Below are positions 53,648-63,960 of a stretch of DNA of 64,000 nt, one piece after another; within the stretch, counting starts at the first letter, position 1; the number at the start of each line of letters is the position of its first letter. A program made the translations under genes and the position numbers. This DNA comes from CAWELS01 sp964468205 (GTDB lineage Bacteria > Acidobacteriota > Terriglobia > Bryobacterales > Bryobacteraceae): the NCBI GenBank assembly GCA_964468205.1, contig CAYXVG010000017.1:56021-120020 (forward strand), written 5' to 3'. Under the pieces are notes generated by a model, which made no database searches, was not told the origin of the DNA, and worked only from the letters and a program-made list of their open reading frames with translations.

Positions 53648-54969
53648 TGGGGGGCCAGATGTGGCGGGGCATGGGATGGGGAGATTGGGCGGGCTGCCCG
53701 GAAGACCAGCCGAGATGGGGCGGCGAGCGTGTGGTCCGATTGTTGATGCTTGCGGTGTGGGCAGGGTTGTGCTTTGGGGGGGAGGAGATCTCCCTGGAGG
53801 AATACCGGCTTCGGCGGCAGGCTGTGCGCGACCGGTTGCAGAACGGGGTGACAATTCTGGCGGGAGCGGAAGAGACGGACATTCGCAGCCGGTTTTTTCA
53901 AGGAGCCAATTTTTACTACCTCACTGGGTGGGACGAACCGGGAGCGATTTTGGCCATCACTCCCAGCGATGACTATCTGTTTATCCCGCGGCGCGACGCC
54001 GGCAAGGAGCGGTGGGAAGGACCGCGAGCCGATCCCTTCGCCGACGGCATTACCGGGATCACCGGATTCCGCAACGTCCATCCCGTCGAGACGTTTGAGT
54101 CCTGGCTCGCGAGCACGATAGAAGAGGCCTCTCGGGTTTACACGCTAACCAGCGCGCCGTTCGCTGCAAGGTTGGAGGCCGCGCTGCCACTGCGGCAACT
54201 GGAGGATGCCTCCCGGATTATCGCCAGGCTTCGGATGGACAAATCCGCTGCCGAACAGGCGCTGATTCGCCGTTCGGTGGAGGTCACGGTGCGTGCGCAC
54301 CGGGAGGCGTGGAAGCTGGTTGAACCAGGGCGGTACGAGTACGAGATTGCGGCCGCCATGTCGGCCGTCTGTTTCGCGGAGGGATGCGAGCGCCACGCTT
54401 ACGCGCCGATCGTTGGTTCCGGACCGAATTCGGCCGTGCTTCACTACAACCGGATCTCGCGGCGTTTTGACGCTGGAGAACTGGTCGTGGCCGACGTCGG
54501 GGCGGAGTGCGCCTACTACGCGGCTGACATCACGCGGACGGTTCCTGTCAACGGCCGTTTCACCCAGCGCCAGCGCGAACTCTATGACTTGGTGCTCGGT
54601 GCGCAGCGCGCTGTAATCCAGGCCGTCAAGCCCGGGATGACGCTCGGGCGCGAAGGCCCGATGAGCCTCTACAGACTAGCCAAGGACTACTTTGACGAAC
54701 ACGGCAAGGACTCTGACGGCAACGGCATGAGTAAGTACTTCACGCACGGGATCGGACACCACATCGGTCTCGACGTGCACGACGCCTGGGACTCCTCGGT
54801 GCCGCTGGCCGCTGGAATGGTGATCACGGTGGAGCCGGGGCTGTATCTTCCGGAGGAAAACCTTGGCATTCGGATCGAGGATATGGTGCTTGTGACCGAG
54901 GATGGTTGCGAGGTGTTATCGAAGGATCTGCCGAAGTCGGCGAAGGAAATTGAGGAGGCGCTGCGGTAG
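53644..54969 (+). CDS. pepP: Exported Xaa-Pro aminopeptidase (aminopeptidase P)
   Basis: A 441-residue creatinase-fold metallopeptidase. A GTG at 53644 overlaps the ClC stop; an ATG at 53647 and a GTG at 53731 are alternatives. The last gives a cleaner signal peptide (VVRLLMLAVWAGLCFGG). All five metal ligands are visible: Asp in VADVGAECAYYAADITRT (two), His in HGIGHHIGLDVHD, Glu in ITVEPGLYLPEE and Glu in IRIEDMVLVTEDG. It removes N-terminal residues next to proline. Presumably periplasmic. Confidence 0.92.
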   Translation: MMGGQMWRGMGWGDWAGCPEDQPRWGGERVVRLLMLAVWAGLCFGGEEISLEEYRLRRQAVRDRLQNGVTILAGAEETDIRSRFFQGANFYYLTGWDEPGAILAITPSDDYLFIPRRDAGKERWEGPRADPFADGITGITGFRNVHPVETFESWLASTIEEASRVYTLTSAPFAARLEAALPLRQLEDASRIIARLRMDKSAAEQALIRRSVEVTVRAHREAWKLVEPGRYEYEIAAAMSAVCFAEGCERHAYAPIVGSGPNSAVLHYNRISRRFDAGELVVADVGAECAYYAADITRTVPVNGRFTQRQRELYDLVLGAQRAVIQAVKPGMTLGREGPMSLYRLAKDYFDEHGKDSDGNGMSKYFTHGIGHHIGLDVHDAWDSSVPLAAGMVITVEPGLYLPEENLGIRIEDMVLVTEDGCEVLSKDLPKSAKEIEEALR

Positions 54970-55025
54970 TGTTGCGAATGGTCTGCCTGGAGCGGCATTT
55001 CTCAAGTACATTGTTTTAAGGAGAG

Positions 55026-56861
55026 ATGTCGCTTCCGAGCCGGCAGACCGCGGGATATGTTGTTGTGCTGGCGGTCTGTTTTTTGTTGGCGATGACCGCC
55101 GGTTGGACGACGCTTGGGGCGCAGATCGACAACGACGCGTACGACTTTCTTTATCGTGTCTTCCCTTTTGAACCGGACTCGCTCTCCTGCGGGATTCTGG
55201 CGATCGATGAGCGCACGCTCATCGACATGGGTGGTATGCGCCGGCTCCGCGACATCATTGCGTCAGGGCTGGAGATCATCAATTCTGTTGAGCCCCGCGC
55301 CGTAGTCATCGACTTGATCCTCGCCGACGAATCCGACGCGGATCAGGACGTCCGGCTGGCCGCAGCCCTCGCTGCGGCGCCGAATCTCGTCCTTGCCAGC
55401 GATCTGATCAACGGGGGCTGGGAGGAGCCGCGGCCGGAGTTCCAGGCGAGCGCCGCCGCCACGGGCCACGTCCATGCCGATCCCGATCCACTGGATAACG
55501 TTACACGCCGCATTCCGCTTGAAAAGGCGTCCGGGATGGACCGCCGCTGGGCGTTGTCGCTCGAGGCGTTCCGGCTCGCCAGCGGAGGCGGACCGGTTAC
55601 CGAGAGTCCATACCAGATCGAGGTCGGCGGATTGCGGATCCCCGCCGCGCGCCGAGACGCACGATCGATTCTCGTCCGCTACCTGCGCCGCGAAGCCGGC
55701 GAGCGCTCCTCCATTCCCCTTGTGACGATTGCCGAGTTGCGCGCTGATCCGTCGCTTGCCGAGGAATTCCGGGGGAAGGTCGTCTTTGTCGGCGTCACCG
55801 CGCAATCGGCGGCCGATGACCGCCACATGACGCCTTACTCCGCGGGCCAGCCGATGCCGGGCGTCGAGATTCACGCCACCGCCTACGAGACGCTAAGCCA
55901 CGGCGAATTCCTGGTCGAGGCGCCGGACTCTTCAGTGCTGCTGTTTTCTCTGGCTCTCGCCGCCGCTGCCGGTCTGACGTTCGCCTACCGCTCGGGCTGG
56001 GGCTCTTATGTTCTCGGGGGTCTGTTGATCGTTACCGCTCACGCTGTCCCGTTTTGGCTGTTCCGGGCGGACATTGTCCTTTCATCCACCCCGCCCATTG
56101 CCGGCGCCTGGCTTTCGGTGGTGGGCGCGGCCACATATCAGCATTTTGTTGTTCGCCGGCGGTTAACTCAGTCCGAGACCGCCCGGTCTCGCTACCAGCA
56201 GGCAATCCATTTCGTCACCCATGAGATGCGCTCGCCGCTGACCGCCATTCAAGGATCGAGCGAGCTGATGGGCCGGTACAAGCTCCCGGAGCAGAAGAGC
56301 CAGGAACTCGCCCAGATGATCAACGCCGAGTCAAAGCGCCTGGCGCGGATGATTCAGACCTTTCTCGATGTGGAGCGCATTTCCGAAGGCGACATGGAGA
56401 TCAAGCGCGAGCCTTACGAGCTTGTGGCGCTGATCGACACCTGCTTTGAACGGGTGAAACCCTTGGCCGAGCGGAAAAGCATCGCGATTCGGCTGGGCCA
56501 CCTCGATGGGGCGTCGCTCACTGGTGACCAGGAGTTGATGGAGTACGCCGTTTACAACCTCATGAACAACGCCGTCAAGTACTCACCGGCGGAGACCGAG
56601 ATCACCATCTCCACCCGCTCGGCGAACGGACACATGCGCATATCTGTCGCCGACCAGGGTATCGGGATGGACGACAAGGAGCTCAAGAGTATCTTCAAGA
56701 AGTTCTATCGCACGAAGAAGGCCGAGTCCTCCGGCGTGGCCGGGACGGGAATCGGACTCGCCATTGTGGAGCAGATCGTCGTCACGCATCACGGCCGGAT
56801 GGAAGTGAGCAGCGTTCCGGGCCAAGGCTCCACCTTCACGATCGTCTTACCGATGAGTTGA
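55026..56861 (+). CDS. CHASE2-domain sensor histidine kinase
   Basis: A 611-residue membrane kinase. An N-terminal helix is followed by a CHASE2 extracellular domain (about 30-290: GAQIDNDAYDFLYRVFP, VEPRAVVIDLILADES, GKVVFVGVTAQSAADDRH, PGVEIHATAYETLSHGEF). Three helices come next (about 300-385), then HisKA with THEMRSPLTAIQGSSELM (phospho-His) and HATPase_c (NLMNNAVKYSPAE, DQGIGMDDKELKSIFKKFYR, GTGIGLAIVEQIV). The NtrC-type regulator gene starts 72 bp downstream, forming a likely two-component pair. Signal unknown. Confidence 0.93.
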   Translation: MSLPSRQTAGYVVVLAVCFLLAMTAGWTTLGAQIDNDAYDFLYRVFPFEPDSLSCGILAIDERTLIDMGGMRRLRDIIASGLEIINSVEPRAVVIDLILADESDADQDVRLAAALAAAPNLVLASDLINGGWEEPRPEFQASAAATGHVHADPDPLDNVTRRIPLEKASGMDRRWALSLEAFRLASGGGPVTESPYQIEVGGLRIPAARRDARSILVRYLRREAGERSSIPLVTIAELRADPSLAEEFRGKVVFVGVTAQSAADDRHMTPYSAGQPMPGVEIHATAYETLSHGEFLVEAPDSSVLLFSLALAAAAGLTFAYRSGWGSYVLGGLLIVTAHAVPFWLFRADIVLSSTPPIAGAWLSVVGAATYQHFVVRRRLTQSETARSRYQQAIHFVTHEMRSPLTAIQGSSELMGRYKLPEQKSQELAQMINAESKRLARMIQTFLDVERISEGDMEIKREPYELVALIDTCFERVKPLAERKSIAIRLGHLDGASLTGDQELMEYAVYNLMNNAVKYSPAETEITISTRSANGHMRISVADQGIGMDDKELKSIFKKFYRTKKAESSGVAGTGIGLAIVEQIVVTHHGRMEVSSVPGQGSTFTIVLPMS

Positions 56862-56933
56862 TGGTGGCGGGTGGAAGCGCCAGGCCGGATGGAGGAGCCT
56901 GTGTGAATGTTTGCGCATCCGTAGCTTACGATA

Positions 56934-58271
56934 GTGCAAGAGGTGTCGCGTTTGATACGCTTGCTCGTTGTCGAGGATGACAACTCGGTCCGCACCACGC
57001 TGGTGACTCTTCTGGAGGTGGAAGGCTACCAGGTGGATGCCGTCGCAACCACGCGGGAGGCTCTGGACCTGCTGCGGGCGAGCCGCTATCCGATCGTCAT
57101 ATCGGACATCTACCTTGATGAGCGCACCGGCTTGGACGTACTCGAAAACGCTAAACAATCCGATCCGAGCTGCGCTGTCATTCTCATGACCGGCCGAGGC
57201 ACGATGGAGACCGTGATGCAGGCCACCGAGCACGGGGCGTTCGACTACCTGGCCAAGCCTTTCGAACTCGACAAGATGATCGAGACGATCAAGCGAGCCG
57301 AGGCCTCGCTGGCCGGGACTTCGGGTGAGGCCAGCGCCGAGGTGGACGATCTGCCCGAGAGCGAGATGATTGGCAGTTCGACGGCGATGGTGAACATCTA
57401 CAAGACCATTTCTCGCGTGGCGCCCACCGAGGCAACGGTGCTGATCGAGGGCGAAACAGGCACGGGTAAGGAACTGGTGGCGAGCTTGATCCACCGCAAT
57501 TCGAAGCGGGCCGGACAGCCCTTCGTACCGGTCGATTGCGGCGCCATCGCGCCCTCACTGCTCGAAAGCGAGCTTTTCGGCGCTCTAAAAGGCTCCTACA
57601 CGGGAGCGGACCGCGACCGCATCGGCGTTTTCGAGGCGGCAGGCAAAGGAACGGTACTTCTCGACGAGATCGGAGACGTGGACCACGGCTTCCAGCTCAA
57701 GTTACTGCGGTTCCTCCAAGAACGCCAAGTGCGGCCGGTGGGCTCTCCGCGTGCGCGGCCGGTGGACGTTCGCGTGCTCGCCGCAACGAACCGCGACCTA
57801 CAAAAGATGGTGGACGATGGCAAGTTCCGCGAAGACCTCTGGTTCCGCCTGAACGTGGTGCGGATGAAGGTTCCGCCGCTGCGGGAGCGCCACGGCGACA
57901 TCCGTCTACTGGCCAATTTCTTCATCAAGCGCTACAACAGGCAATATGGCCAGAACGCCAAGCTTACCGAGTCCGGCGCTCATTTGATGGACCAGTACCG
58001 CTGGCCGGGCAATGTACGCCAACTCCAGCATATGATGGAGCGGCTCACCATTCTTGCTCCTGGAGGCCGCATCGACATGGCCGCGGTACAGGATGCGATT
58101 AAGTCGATGGAGTCCCGCGAGTCGGTTTCCGAGTCGTTGGCCGACACCGAGTCGGAGCAGATCCGGCGGGTACTCTCGGTTACGAAGGGAAACAAGAGCC
58201 AGGCGGCAAAGATTCTCGGCATCGAGCGGAAAACTCTCTACCGGAAGCTGGAGAAGATGGACTTGGGCTAA
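56934..58271 (+). CDS. NtrC-family sigma54-dependent response regulator
   Basis: A 445-residue regulator starting at a GTG (56934). The receiver domain (LLVVEDDNSVRTTLVTLL; phospho-Asp in VISDIYLDERTG; Lys in YLAKPFE) precedes an AAA+ domain with Walker A GETGTGKELVASLIH and Walker B TVLLDEIGDV. The sigma54-contact loop reads GSYTGA instead of the usual GAFTGA; the Phe-to-Tyr change is a known natural variant. The C-terminal Fis-type helix-turn-helix is NKSQAAKILGIERKTLYRKL. Partner of the CHASE2 kinase; target promoters are not identified. Confidence 0.95.
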   Translation: MQEVSRLIRLLVVEDDNSVRTTLVTLLEVEGYQVDAVATTREALDLLRASRYPIVISDIYLDERTGLDVLENAKQSDPSCAVILMTGRGTMETVMQATEHGAFDYLAKPFELDKMIETIKRAEASLAGTSGEASAEVDDLPESEMIGSSTAMVNIYKTISRVAPTEATVLIEGETGTGKELVASLIHRNSKRAGQPFVPVDCGAIAPSLLESELFGALKGSYTGADRDRIGVFEAAGKGTVLLDEIGDVDHGFQLKLLRFLQERQVRPVGSPRARPVDVRVLAATNRDLQKMVDDGKFREDLWFRLNVVRMKVPPLRERHGDIRLLANFFIKRYNRQYGQNAKLTESGAHLMDQYRWPGNVRQLQHMMERLTILAPGGRIDMAAVQDAIKSMESRESVSESLADTESEQIRRVLSVTKGNKSQAAKILGIERKTLYRKLEKMDLG

Positions 58272-58762
58272 TTGGGAGTCTGCGCTCTTGTTTCCGGTGG
58301 GGATCGTCTCTCGACGAAGAAATCTTGACAGACGGTTGCCTCCTCAAGCCGCGGGCTTGGCGCGCTCAAGCGAAGCCATCCCTCGTTTCTCTGATCCAGC
58401 CCCTTGAACGCCTAATCTCGGCGCGGTTCGAAAGCAACCCACCCCGTGGCGGCGCTGGCGCCTCTCTCGGTTTCGGATTCGCCTCACATTTCGAACTCCC
58501 GGTTTTCCCAGAACTTCCCTTGACTTGGCTCTGTTTCGATAGTCATCGTGACAGAGTTATCCCGTGCTTTGCGATTCGTCCACAGCTTTTCGCCGCCGGT
58601 TCTTGTTTCAACTCTTCAGCAATTCAGAACTGTCGCGTTGAAACGGCGCCCCAGCCTTGATGACCCTATTTTTTGCCGGAACGAGCGGGCTCCGGGGTTC
58701 TTGCGGGTGGGCGGCGAGACCGGAGCGTGCATGCCACTCTGCGCCTCTTCTTCATCAAACGG
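58272..58762. other. Gap without a recognisable gene
   Basis: About 490 bp after the NtrC-type gene. Short frames here lack coding character. A small hairpin at 58345-58359 (CAAGCC-GCG-GGCTTG) could help end the upstream transcript. A perfect TTGACA at 58325-58330 has no -10 at a proper distance. Nothing else is supported. Confidence 0.5.
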
Positions 58763-58768
58763 TATAAT
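58763..58768 (+). promoter_or_regulatory. -10 element of the DRE-TIM enzyme gene
   Basis: A perfect TATAAT (58763-58768) lies 45 nt before the ATG at 58813, which has a strong AGGAGG 6 nt upstream. The -35 region is weak. Transcription would begin near 58775. Confidence 0.5.
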
Positions 58769-58812
58769 GTCAGCCTTGCTGCGAAAGCATTTTTTCTTCT
58801 AGGAGGTCCCGC

Positions 58813-60036
58813 ATGAGTCAACCGTGGAAAACGGATCAATGGTTTACGAGTCCCTGGAACTGGGAGCCGGAGGTTCGGGAGCAACTGCACTTCCCGGATA
58901 ACATCAGAATTCACGACGTCACGCTGCGCGACGGAGAGCAGCAGACAGGCATCGTGCTGCGCCGCGACGATAAGGTAGCCATCGCCAAGAAGCTGGACGA
59001 GGCGGGTATACACCGTATCGAAGCTGGCATGCCGGCGGTTTCGGAAGAGGACGAAGCGGCGGTGAAGGAGATCATCGATCTCGGATTGAAGGCCGAGATC
59101 TTTTCGTTCGCGCGGTGCATGCCGGCGGACGTGAAGCTTGCCAAGGAGTGTGGCGTCAAAGGCATCATTACCGAAATACCTTCGAGCGAGCACATCATCG
59201 CCAACGCCTATCTAAAGGACATGGACTGGGCGATTAAGGCCTCGATCGATACTACTTTGGCGGCGAAGGAAGCCGGGCTGTACACGGTCTTTTTCACGAT
59301 CGACAGCACGCGGTCGGAGCCGGACAAGTTACTGGATCTCATTGAGGAGGTCTCCACGAAGGGACATATGGACGCCATGACCATCGCGGACTCCTTCGGC
59401 GGCTGCACGCCGCAGGCGATTTCGATGTTCGTCAAGCGGTACAAGGCCCGCTTCCAGCAGCCGCTCGAGATTCACTGTCACGAGGATTTCGGTCTCGGGG
59501 TGAGCAATACGATCGCGGCCTTGGCGGGCGGCGCGAGCGTGGCGCACGTCACCGTGACGGGTACCGGCGAGCGCGCCGGAAACGTGCCCCTCGAGGATAC
59601 AGTGCTTTCGCTGAAGGCCCTTTACGGAGTGGATACGGGGATCAAGACCGAGAAGCTTTACGAGCTTTCGAAGCTCGTGCAGGAGTTGACTGGAATCGTC
59701 GTGCCGAGCAACAGGCCGATTGTCGGCGACTGGCTGTACCGGATTGAGAGTGGTATCGTCACGATGTTCCATCGCCGGTGCAAGGTAAAGGAACCGCTCG
59801 AGTACATCCCGTTCGCACCGGAGTTGGTGGGGCGTCCAGGAATCGACATAGCGCTGGGTAAGGGATCCGGCCTGGCGAACATCGAAGAGCATCTCGAGGC
59901 CCGGCAGAAGGATGCGACTCCGGAGCAGGCGACCGAGATACTAAACCGTGTGAAGGCCCGCTCGGTGGCGTCGAAGAGGTTGCTCTCCGATCAGGAGTTT
60001 GACGAGGTGGTGGCCGAGGTGTTGGACGCGGCGTAG
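58813..60036 (+). CDS. DRE-TIM acyltransferase (isopropylmalate/homocitrate synthase family)
   Basis: A 407-residue metal-dependent condensing enzyme of the DRE-TIM metallolyase family. The active-site start is IHDVTLRDGEQQTGI. Metal ligands fall in LEIHCHEDFGLGVSNT, and TVTGTGERAGNVPLED is the usual G-ERAGN motif. It lacks the C-terminal regulatory domain of LeuA, and its length is close to homocitrate or citramalate synthases. Which 2-oxoacid is used cannot be fixed. A phosphate acyltransferase gene follows 50 bp downstream. Confidence 0.88.
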   Translation: MSQPWKTDQWFTSPWNWEPEVREQLHFPDNIRIHDVTLRDGEQQTGIVLRRDDKVAIAKKLDEAGIHRIEAGMPAVSEEDEAAVKEIIDLGLKAEIFSFARCMPADVKLAKECGVKGIITEIPSSEHIIANAYLKDMDWAIKASIDTTLAAKEAGLYTVFFTIDSTRSEPDKLLDLIEEVSTKGHMDAMTIADSFGGCTPQAISMFVKRYKARFQQPLEIHCHEDFGLGVSNTIAALAGGASVAHVTVTGTGERAGNVPLEDTVLSLKALYGVDTGIKTEKLYELSKLVQELTGIVVPSNRPIVGDWLYRIESGIVTMFHRRCKVKEPLEYIPFAPELVGRPGIDIALGKGSGLANIEEHLEARQKDATPEQATEILNRVKARSVASKRLLSDQEFDEVVAEVLDAA

Positions 60037-60086
60037 ACGCCGGATACACGGGAGGGGCCGGCCGGACGGCTGGCCCGGAGGTATGG

Positions 60087-61001
60087 ATGCCGATGTTTCG
60101 GACATTGAACGAACTTGTGGAGGCAGCCTGCAGATTGGGTCCGGTTCGGATTGCGGTTGCCGCCGGCCACAGTCCGGAGTGTGTCGCGGCCCTCAAACAG
60201 GCCCAGGAGATCGGCCTTGCGGAAGGCATCTTCATTGGAGACGCGAAGAAAATCTGGGATCTGGCGGATCAGGTGAACTATTCGTTGCCCGCCCATCAGG
60301 TCTTAAACGAACTGGACCCTTCACAGGCCGGCCAACTTGCCGTTGGCATGGTGCGCGACGGCAACGCCTCCCTCCTGATGAAGGGCAAGATCGCCACCGG
60401 CCAGCTCATGCGGGCTGTGCTGGACCGGGAGGCCGGCCTGCGTACGGGGCGCCTCCTGAGCCAGGTGATCGTTTTTTCTGTGCCCGGCTTCCAGCGACTG
60501 ATGCTGATGACGGACGCGGCCATCAATATCGCGCCCACGCTGTCCCAGAAAGCCGAACTCTGCCGCAATGCGATTGAGGTCGCGCATGCACTCGGCATTG
60601 AAAGGCCGAATCTGGCTGCCCTGTGCGCGTTCGAACAGGTGAACCCGGATATGCCGGCCACGGTGGACGCCGCGGCGCTCGCGGCAATGAACCGGCGGAA
60701 CCAGATCACCGGGGCCGTCGTGGACGGACCGATGGCGCTCGACGCGCCGCTCAGCCGCTTCGCCGCCGAAGCCAAGGGCATCGAGAGTCCGATCATCGAG
60801 AACACGGATATCTTCCTGGCGCCTGACATTGAGGCAGCCAACATCCTCTACCGCGCGATCCTGTACTTCGCCCGTGGCGAGTCCGGGGGGATTGTGGTGG
60901 GCGCAAAGGTTCCGCTGATCCTGCTGTCGCGGGCGGAGACGCCCGAGACGAAGATTCGTTCCATCGCGCTCGCAGTCCTCGCCGCAAGTCATAAAACATG
61001 A
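60087..61001 (+). CDS. Phosphate acetyl/butyryl transferase family protein
   Basis: A 304-residue enzyme of the phosphotransacetylase/phosphotransbutyrylase fold. Motifs: VRIAVAAGHSPECVAALKQA, ASLLMKGKIATGQLMRAVLD, LMLMTDAAINIAPTLSQKAEL, VDGPMALDAPLSRFAAEAKG and ENTDIFLAPDIEAANILYRA. Size and pattern fit phosphate butyryltransferase better than the larger Pta. It exchanges acyl-CoA and acyl-phosphate. No acyl kinase gene is next to it. The ATG at 60087 or 60093 may be used. Confidence 0.9.
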   Translation: MPMFRTLNELVEAACRLGPVRIAVAAGHSPECVAALKQAQEIGLAEGIFIGDAKKIWDLADQVNYSLPAHQVLNELDPSQAGQLAVGMVRDGNASLLMKGKIATGQLMRAVLDREAGLRTGRLLSQVIVFSVPGFQRLMLMTDAAINIAPTLSQKAELCRNAIEVAHALGIERPNLAALCAFEQVNPDMPATVDAAALAAMNRRNQITGAVVDGPMALDAPLSRFAAEAKGIESPIIENTDIFLAPDIEAANILYRAILYFARGESGGIVVGAKVPLILLSRAETPETKIRSIALAVLAASHKT

Positions 61002-61147
61002 CCTGAAGATCTTATTTATTCGCCCTGATGGGATCGGTTCGAGCCGGATACATCGTGCCTTCTGACGCGTGCAGAATCCCCATAACGGCCGTCTGGGCGA
61101 GAGTACGGATTCGGGCTTAAGATTCTCTGAATGATGGGGTTGCATGG

Positions 61148-61153
61148 TATACT
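61148..61153 (+). promoter_or_regulatory. -10 element before the KamA-family leader
   Basis: TATACT (61148-61153) predicts a transcript start near 61160, inside the 5' arm of the stem at 61157-61166. The -35 is unclear. It lies about 220 nt before the start codon, which implies a long leader. The preceding 61002-61147 holds no gene. Confidence 0.45.
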
Positions 61154-61156
61154 AGA

Positions 61157-61232
61157 GCGTAACTAGTTCTGTCCTTGGAGGCGAGCGGATCCCGTCTAGA
61201 GGCCGGAGTTCCGCAACCTTATCTAGTTACGC
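61157..61232 (+). ncRNA. Structured leader element upstream of the KamA-family gene
   Basis: GCGTAACTAG (61157-61166) and CTAGTTACGC (61223-61232) pair perfectly over 10 bp and enclose 56 nt. Inside, GCGGA (61185-61189) can pair with TCCGC (61210-61214). The stem begins at the predicted transcript start. This resembles a riboswitch-type closing stem, but it matches no class I recognise. A protein-bound inverted repeat in DNA is an alternative. Confidence 0.45.
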
Positions 61233-61312
61233 CGAACGCATTGAATTGCGCTGTCACGTCCGCTTTGTGGCAGAATGGGTGGGCCGCGTTTTTTGGGGGC
61301 GGCTTATCAGGC

Positions 61313-61342
61313 GTTTCCGCTTGGCTTTTGTCAAGGGGAAAC
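61313..61342 (+). promoter_or_regulatory. Hairpin before the KamA-family ribosome-binding site
   Basis: GTTTCCGCTTG (61313-61323) and CAAGGGGAAAC (61332-61342) form ten base pairs with one G-G mismatch and loop GCTTTTGT. The AGGAGG (61361-61366) and ATG (61372) follow. It may stabilise the leader or act in control of translation; there is no T-tract for termination. Confidence 0.45.
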
Positions 61343-61371
61343 TTGTCGAAAAATTCGTCTAGGAGGCACGG

Positions 61372-62721
<1,350 letters not shown>

Positions 62722-62746
62722 AAGAAGTCACGGAGAGAGTTATGGA

Positions 62747-62776
62747 GACGCCAAGCATTCCGCTTGGCGTCTTTTT
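62747..62776 (+). terminator. Intrinsic terminator after the KamA-family gene
   Basis: GACGCCAAGC (62747-62756) pairs with GCTTGGCGTC (62762-62771) around loop ATTCC, followed by TTTTT. A perfect 10-bp stem with a T-tract is a classic Rho-independent terminator. It lies in the convergent gap before galK. Confidence 0.9.
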
Positions 62777-62823
62777 CGTTTACGCCGCCCCGGGATTCAG
62801 GCTGGGCCGCAATCGGCAGGGCG

Positions 62824-63960
62824 TCAAGCGACCCGCCCAGCTCCGGCAGACGGTTGGACGGGATAGAAGATCGGCTGGATTTTGAACTTCCGTTTATAGT
62901 CGTCGAATATCGCTTCTTGAAACCGATCGGCCGTGCCGGCTTTCATGAGGTTCACCGTGCATCCGCCGAAGCCACCGCCGGTCATGCGGGCGCCGTAGAC
63001 ATATGGTTTGGCTACGGCGGTATCCACCAGGAAGTCGAGTTCGTCGCAGCTCACCTCATAGTCATACTGGAGGCTCTTGTGGGAGGCGACAAAGAGCCGG
63101 CCCATCTCCCACGGATTACCGAGCGCGGAAGCGGCTTGGAACTCCTCGACGCGGGCATTCTCGGTGATGACGTGCCGGGCGCGCCGCTTGGCCACCGGGT
63201 CGTCCACCTGGCTGAGCATCCGGATCGTTGCGTCGCGCAGACTCTCGACACGCATTGCTCCGGCCGCGGCGCCGGTCTCGGCCACGCGATGCCGGTAAGC
63301 TGAGCCGCCGAGTTCGTGTTTGACCATGGTGTTGACGGCAATGATGTCGACATCTTCCGGCAGCTTCACCACCTCGAATTCGAGACTGCGGCAATCGATC
63401 TTGAGTGCAGCGTTCTCTTGTCCGAAAACGGAAATGTACTGGTCCATAATGCCGCAGGGCATGCCGACAAACTCGACTTCGGCCGCCCTTGCCAGCTTGG
63501 CCAAGTCGACCTTCTCCATCTTCCAGTCACCGAGGAGCGCCAGGGCCGTGGAGACTTCGAGCGAGGCTGACGAACTGAGGCCACCGCCCTGCGGAACGGA
63601 GCTATTAATGTAAAGGTTGAGTGGCTTGACCTCGAAGCCGGCCTTGGCGAGTTGCACGGCGACGCCGAGAGGATAGTCGCTCCAGTCCTTTGAAGGTGCA
63701 AGATCTTTCAGAGCGGCGGGATCAACCACTTTCTCAGCGCCAATATTCTCTGAGTAAACGCGAAGCCGGCCATCCTCGTTGGGCGCCGCGGCCACGTAAC
63801 AGGCCAGGTCGAGCGCCACCGGACAGACAAATCCAAGGTTGTAGTCTGTATGCTCGCCGATCAAGTTCACACGTCCGGGAGCGCGGTAGACGGCGGGGAC
63901 CGCTTCTGTGCTGAACTTCTCCTGAAACGCCTTTACGAGGCTGCTCGCTTTGCCATCCAT
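62824..63960 (-). CDS. galK: Galactokinase
   Basis: This GHMP-family kinase phosphorylates galactose to galactose-1-phosphate. The 378-residue protein shows the sugar motif RAPGRVNLIGEHTDYN, the ATP-binding PQGGGLSSSASLEVSTAL and the third GHMP motif GARMTGGGFGGCTVNL. The catalytic Asp is in CGIMDQYISVFG. The start ATG at 63960 overlaps the end of an upstream minus-strand membrane gene by 28 bp. Other Leloir genes are not in the window. Confidence 0.95.
   Translation of the reverse strand: MDGKASSLVKAFQEKFSTEAVPAVYRAPGRVNLIGEHTDYNLGFVCPVALDLACYVAAAPNEDGRLRVYSENIGAEKVVDPAALKDLAPSKDWSDYPLGVAVQLAKAGFEVKPLNLYINSSVPQGGGLSSSASLEVSTALALLGDWKMEKVDLAKLARAAEVEFVGMPCGIMDQYISVFGQENAALKIDCRSLEFEVVKLPEDVDIIAVNTMVKHELGGSAYRHRVAETGAAAGAMRVESLRDATIRMLSQVDDPVAKRRARHVITENARVEEFQAASALGNPWEMGRLFVASHKSLQYDYEVSCDELDFLVDTAVAKPYVYGARMTGGGFGGCTVNLMKAGTADRFQEAIFDDYKRKFKIQPIFYPVQPSAGAGRVA

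Noticed and set aside
58325..58330. Perfect TTGACA
   Set aside because: No -10 hexamer at a suitable spacing and no gene start downstream at a sensible distance.
61033..61050. GGTTCGAGCC resembling a tRNA T-loop
   Set aside because: The T-arm stem is mismatched and no acceptor, D-arm or anticodon arm can be built around it.
61277..61288. GGGTGGGCCGCG resembling the T-box core AGGGTGGNACCGCG
   Set aside because: It lacks one conserved base of the bulge, the following sequence does not pair as in antiterminators, and no specifier loop with a lysine codon was found.
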